A DNA stretch of 64,000 bases. Source: Flavobacterium sp. KJJ (GTDB lineage Bacteria > Bacteroidota > Bacteroidia > Flavobacteriales > Flavobacteriaceae). The stretch covers positions 248,001-312,000 of the forward strand of contig NZ_JARP01000002.1 in NCBI RefSeq assembly GCF_000708595.2. The letters are read 5' to 3'. Shown in pieces: positions 60,204-64,000 of this stretch. The position numbers and the translations under genes were made by a program. The notes beneath the pieces are model-generated. The model was not told the DNA's origin. It did not search any database and worked only from the letters and a program-made list of their open reading frames with translations. Positions within the stretch are counted from its first letter, which is position 1. The number at the start of each line of letters is the position of its first letter.

Positions 60204-62545
60204 TATTTTGTAATTGTAATAGTGTTGTCTTTTAGTTTTTCTGAAGTTGCTTTTAAAATTATTTTCTTTTTTAAATCTTTAGTTTTAAGAATAATCGTTG
60301 CAATTCCGGCTTCTGCCTTTACTGGATTTTGACCAATAATTTCAGCATTTCCTTCGCTTAAAACGAAAGTTACCTCGTTTGTTGCTGTTGGAATAACAGT
60401 TCCTTTTGCATCAGTAATTTTAGCATAAACAAAAACCATATCCGGAAATTCTGAATTAATTTGTTTTGAAGAAAGGTCATAATTCAACTCGATTTTCGAA
60501 GCTGTTTCTGGCGTTTTTACACTATTTGAAACCACTTTTTTACCGTTAATAAAACCTTCTGCGCGCAATGTTCCCGCTTTAAATGCGGATACTTTAAAAA
60601 TAAAAGGCGCATGTTCTAATTTGTCGCTGTTTGTATTTAAAGCTGGTTTTTCTTTAGAAACTAAAATATCATTTAAGTATAAAGCGACTTCATCACAATT
60701 GCTGTAGACCGTAATGTTTAACGGCGATTCTGGTGTCCAGAAATTGGCAATATTTACTGTTGGTCCAGATACTAATTTTTTATCTAAAATCACACTGGCA
60801 TCTCTCTGACTCTGATAAAAGTAATAAGCAAATTTTGGAATTCTGAAAATATCACTGATTCCAGAACTTTCTAAATCCGGACTGTAACCACGGTTGTAAT
60901 CGAACATAACCCAGTTTGCCTCTCCAATAGTTTGGTTTCCTTTTCTATTAGAATTAGAAGCTTCTTGAAAATTGTATGCTTGCTGTAAAAGTCTTTTTTC
61001 GCCAGCGCTTCTTAATTGTCTTGAAGTTCTTTCTTCTTCTTTTAAATTGGCAAATTCGGTTTGATTGAAACCTGCGTTTTGCGCATAATATTCCCAATCG
61101 CCATATTCTGCAATGAAAATTTTACGATTTCCTTTGTTGTATTTTGTCCAATAATCGGGTGCTTTTGCGTGCTGGCGCGCTGGAATAAACAAATCGTAAT
61201 TTTCGTTATCAATCCAGCTGGCGCTGTAGTTGTGATCAAAAGGCAATTCTTCTTTTAAGGTTTTGGTTGCTGTTGCCATAAATGCAGCAGACATGTCTGT
61301 TTCATTCAATGAAGCTTCCCAAAAAACAATACTCGGATGATTTCGATCTCTTCTCGCCATATCGCGAATGTCTTGATAAGCACTTTTTTGAAAAGTTTCG
61401 CCGCCAAAAAACTGCCAGCCCGTTAAGCTGTTCATAACTAAAATTCCCAATTCGTCGCAGGCATTTAGAAAAGCTTCTGCATGCGGATAATGCGACATAC
61501 GAACAAAATCAAAACCTGCATTTTTAATTTTTACAGCATCGCGATATTGCGCTTCATCAGAAATGGCATATCCCAAATACGGATATTCCTGATGCTCGTT
61601 TGTTCCGGTAATGTATATTTTTTCGTCGTTTAAATAATAACCATCAGCTTTTAATTCTGATTTTCTGATTCCTATTTTTTCTGAATAAGAATCAACGACT
61701 TTATTATTCGAAAGAATTTGAACTTCCAATTGATATAAATTCGGACTATAAATCGACCATAATTTTGGATTTGCAACCGAAATATTTTGAGTTAAAACCA
61801 AATCTGAATCCGGTTTAACCGAAAAATTATTTGATTTATATGCTGTTTTCTTGCCTTTATTATCGGTTAATATAAATTTTAAACTGGCATTTTGTTCTGC
61901 TTCAAATTCATTTTTTAAATGAACCTGAACCGTTCCTGAAGCTTCATTTTTGTTTATGGTTTTAAAGTTCACATAAATTCCTCCGCTGGCCACTTTATTA
62001 GCATTTACAGCATCTGTAATGTATAATTTTGATGTTGTAATTAAATACACATTTCTGTAAATTCCGCCATAATAATTAAAGTCTAAGTCTTTTAAAGGTT
62101 TTCCAGGCAAGAAATCCGGATTGTCTTCATTATTGACTTTTACTTTAATAATATTTTCATTATTGGCATTCAAATACGGTGTAACGTCAACCGTAAAGGG
62201 TAAATAACCGCCTTTATGGTTTGTTACTTTTTTATTATTAATCCAAACATCTGCTTCCTGCATTACGCCTTCAAAATAAATAAAGGCTTTTTGATCTTTT
62301 GAAATGTTTGTTCTGAATTTTTTCTGATACCAAGAAATGCCTTGAAATTGTTTTATAACTACTAATTTCTCAAGTCGCGCGGTATGCGGAATTGTAACTT
62401 TTTCCCAATCTTGAGCTGGAGTTTCTTTTCTTTTAAATTCCCAATCGGCACCAAAATTTACTTTTGTACGCGATTGTGCCTGCGCTCTTCCAAACGAAAA
62501 GTTCAGGAGAAATAAGAAGAATATGGATTTAAAAATAAGTTTCAT
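60203..62545 (-). CDS. Glycoside hydrolase family 2 beta-galactosidase, secreted
   Basis: A 780-residue GH2 enzyme with a signal peptide (SIFFLFLLNFSFGRAQAQ), the sugar-binding jelly-roll (about residues 30-190), an Ig-like domain, a TIM barrel and a C-terminal Ig-like domain. The acid/base is E415 in ASLNETD and the nucleophile E480 in FIAEYGDWE. With GH53, GalK and GalT in the same operon, beta-1,4-galactose oligomers are the likely substrate. It would act in the periplasm. Confidence 0.9.
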   Translation of the reverse strand: MKLIFKSIFFLFLLNFSFGRAQAQSRTKVNFGADWEFKRKETPAQDWEKVTIPHTARLEKLVVIKQFQGISWYQKKFRTNISKDQKAFIYFEGVMQEADVWINNKKVTNHKGGYLPFTVDVTPYLNANNENIIKVKVNNEDNPDFLPGKPLKDLDFNYYGGIYRNVYLITTSKLYITDAVNANKVASGGIYVNFKTINKNEASGTVQVHLKNEFEAEQNASLKFILTDNKGKKTAYKSNNFSVKPDSDLVLTQNISVANPKLWSIYSPNLYQLEVQILSNNKVVDSYSEKIGIRKSELKADGYYLNDEKIYITGTNEHQEYPYLGYAISDEAQYRDAVKIKNAGFDFVRMSHYPHAEAFLNACDELGILVMNSLTGWQFFGGETFQKSAYQDIRDMARRDRNHPSIVFWEASLNETDMSAAFMATATKTLKEELPFDHNYSASWIDNENYDLFIPARQHAKAPDYWTKYNKGNRKIFIAEYGDWEYYAQNAGFNQTEFANLKEEERTSRQLRSAGEKRLLQQAYNFQEASNSNRKGNQTIGEANWVMFDYNRGYSPDLESSGISDIFRIPKFAYYFYQSQRDASVILDKKLVSGPTVNIANFWTPESPLNITVYSNCDEVALYLNDILVSKEKPALNTNSDKLEHAPFIFKVSAFKAGTLRAEGFINGKKVVSNSVKTPETASKIELNYDLSSKQINSEFPDMVFVYAKITDAKGTVIPTATNEVTFVLSEGNAEIIGQNPVKAEAGIATIILKTKDLKKKIILKATSEKLKDNTITITK

Positions 62546-62604
62546 TTTCTTTTTTTTTCTTTCACCATTAAAACATTAATCTTAACCGTAAAATTTAATT
62601 GTTA

Positions 62605-63645
62605 TTATTCTTTAAAAGCATCCAATGCCGGCGAAGGTTTTCCGTCAGAAAGCCAAGCGCTTAATTGATAACCGCTCCAGCTTTTTTCGCCTTCTGGTTC
62701 CCAATAAATTACGCCTAAACCTTTATTATTCGGAACACTTTTTACTGCTTTTATCGTAGCTTCGAGCATTTCTTTTGTGTTTTGCACTAAAGTATAATCA
62801 CCGCCAACTTCTACTACCATAACTTCTTTGTTGTATCGGGAAGCCATATCTTTTAAATTATTTTCTAAATCTAAAATGGTACTTTGGTAATCGGTTTTAA
62901 TCCAGTACGGATAATAGGACAAACCAATTACGTCGTATTTTACATTATTCGCTGTAGCTTTATCAAAAAACCATCTAAATTTTTCGCTCTTATTTCCTTC
63001 ATCCAAATGAACCACAACTTTTATTTTTGGGTCAATCGCTTTTGTCGCGTCATAACCTTTATTAAGCAATTGTGCGAGCTGACTAAAATTATCGGTGCTT
63101 CCTTCGGGCCAAAGCATACCGCCAGGAATTTCGTTGCCAACCTGAACCCATTCTGGTGTAACTCCAGCTTTTTTCAAAAGTGTTAAAACGTCGAAAGTGT
63201 GATTGTAAACATCGTTCAGCAATTCAGGAAAAGAGTGTTTTTCCCAAGCTGCAGGTTTTTTTTGTTTAGCCGGATCGGCCCAAGAGTCGCTGTAATGAAA
63301 ATCTATCATAATACGCATTCCCATTTTTTTAGCTCGAACCGCCATAACCACTGTTTCTTCGGGACTGCAGTGACCGCTCGCTTTATCGTTATTCGGGTTT
63401 ACCCAAACTCTTAAGCGAATGGTGTTTATACCACGGTCTTTTAATAATTGAAGACAATCTTTTGGAGAACCGTCGCTATCATAAAATTTATAGCCAGTTG
63501 CTTCCATTTGTGGCAGCCAGCCCACATCAGCTCCTTTTGCAAAACCTTTTTCGTCTGATTTTGAGTCCGGAGTATCTTTTGTTGTGCTGCACGAAACCAA
63601 AACAGCAAGAGCAAAAAGAAAGAATATGCTATTTACTTTTTTCAT
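62605..63645 (-). CDS. GH53 endo-beta-1,4-galactanase lipoprotein
   Basis: A 346-residue lipoprotein (lipobox VLVSC, C19) with a GH53 catalytic barrel. Family residues are GADVGWLPQMEATG at the start, acid/base E172 in VQVGNEIPGGMLWPEG and nucleophile E279 in MVVEVGGDYT. It cuts beta-1,4-galactan side chains of pectin (type I arabinogalactan) into short oligomers. As a surface or periplasmic lipoprotein it feeds the GH2 enzyme, encoded 59 bases downstream. Confidence 0.93.
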   Translation of the reverse strand: MKKVNSIFFLFALAVLVSCSTTKDTPDSKSDEKGFAKGADVGWLPQMEATGYKFYDSDGSPKDCLQLLKDRGINTIRLRVWVNPNNDKASGHCSPEETVVMAVRAKKMGMRIMIDFHYSDSWADPAKQKKPAAWEKHSFPELLNDVYNHTFDVLTLLKKAGVTPEWVQVGNEIPGGMLWPEGSTDNFSQLAQLLNKGYDATKAIDPKIKVVVHLDEGNKSEKFRWFFDKATANNVKYDVIGLSYYPYWIKTDYQSTILDLENNLKDMASRYNKEVMVVEVGGDYTLVQNTKEMLEATIKAVKSVPNNKGLGVIYWEPEGEKSWSGYQLSAWLSDGKPSPALDAFKE

Positions 63646-63650
63646 AAATT

Positions 63651-64000
63651 CTATTTTATATTTTCAAATTTATAAACCGTTGTCTGTTGATATTCTTCGC
63701 CTTTTTTCAAAACCGAATTTGGAAAATGCGGCTGATTTGGAGCATCTGGAAAATTTTGCGTTTCAAAACAAATGCCACTTGTTTTATGATAATTTGCGTT
63801 TTCTTTTCCTTTTAGAGTATCAAAACAATTTCCGCCTACATAAATATGAACGCTTGGCTGATCTGTGTAAACGCTCATTTTTAAATTAGTTTCTGAACTG
63901 AATAATTGTGCAATAATTTCTTTTGAAGGCTCAATTACAAATGAATTGTCTATTGAAGACGGACAGTTTTTAGGTTTTCTAAAATCGAAATTATGCCCAG
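63651..64000 (-). CDS. galM: Aldose 1-epimerase (GalM), C-terminal part
   Basis: The frame is open to the right edge and shows about 115 C-terminal residues: GHNFDFRKPKN (the catalytic-domain H-N-F motif), VYTDQPSVHIYVGGN, ICFETQNFPDAPNQPHFP with the catalytic Glu, and a final GEEYQQTTVYKFE. GalM interconverts alpha- and beta-galactose so that GalK can use it. The stop codon lies 5 bases before the GH53 start, so it is in the same operon. The start is outside the window. Confidence 0.93.
   Translation of the reverse strand, partial: GHNFDFRKPKNCPSSIDNSFVIEPSKEIIAQLFSSETNLKMSVYTDQPSVHIYVGGNCFDTLKGKENANYHKTSGICFETQNFPDAPNQPHFPNSVLKKGEEYQQTTVYKFENIK

Overview
The window is a low-GC chromosomal segment from a Bacteroidota bacterium, almost certainly a Flavobacterium close to F. 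johnsoniae. The signs are: a sprE (gliding/type IX secretion) C-terminus directly upstream of bactofilin and ATP synthase genes; promoters of the TTTG...TAnnTTTG type; lipoproteins with Bacteroidota-style lipoboxes; a tyrosine ammonia-lyase that closely resembles, as I remember it, the characterised F. johnsoniae enzyme; and a complete flexirubin pigment cluster.

Positions 1-7224 (+ strand): the end of sprE, a bactofilin gene, and the split ATP synthase locus atpZ, an AtpI-like membrane gene, then atpB-E-F-H-A-G, closed by a strong terminator. atpD and atpC are not in the window. Long hairpins lie between atpE and atpF and between atpA and atpG. From 7225 to 7751 there is no gene, but there is a long inverted repeat followed by three 89-bp tandem units. 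Positions 7752-20507 hold housekeeping and envelope genes: a GNAT acetyltransferase, an oligosaccharide flippase, dut, a sugar-phosphate nucleotidyltransferase, a TPR protein, a DUF4292 lipoprotein, an EnvC-like factor, rbfA, a LolC/FtsX-like permease, a MATE exporter, dusB (- strand) and an unusual lipoprotein with possible Cys/His catalytic residues.

Positions 20553-55908 are the flexirubin (aryl polyene plus dialkylresorcinol) cluster. Thirty-three genes run on the - strand, starting at the tyrosine ammonia-lyase (54553) and ending at a CoA-ligase-like enzyme (20553); a halogenase-like flavoenzyme is transcribed divergently. In the inferred pathway, tyrosine is deaminated to p-coumarate, which is activated by the ligase and loaded on one of two acyl carrier proteins. 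It is then extended by several ketosynthases, a FabG reductase and split-active-site hotdog dehydratases. DarA and DarB make the dialkylresorcinol. Acyltransferase-type proteins (C45, BtrH-type, PlsC domain, LpxL-like) are candidates for joining the halves. An ABC exporter, an MMPL protein, a LolA homologue and two beta-barrel proteins probably move the pigment to the outer membrane. The cluster is interrupted by a RhuM-family gene, and four of its intergenic gaps carry palindromic repeats.

Positions 56015-64000 (- strand) are a galactan/galactose utilisation set: galM (partial), a GH53 endo-galactanase lipoprotein, a GH2 beta-galactosidase, galK, galT and, further downstream, an SSS-family sodium:solute symporter.

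All functions are read from sequence motifs and gene order; no database search was run.
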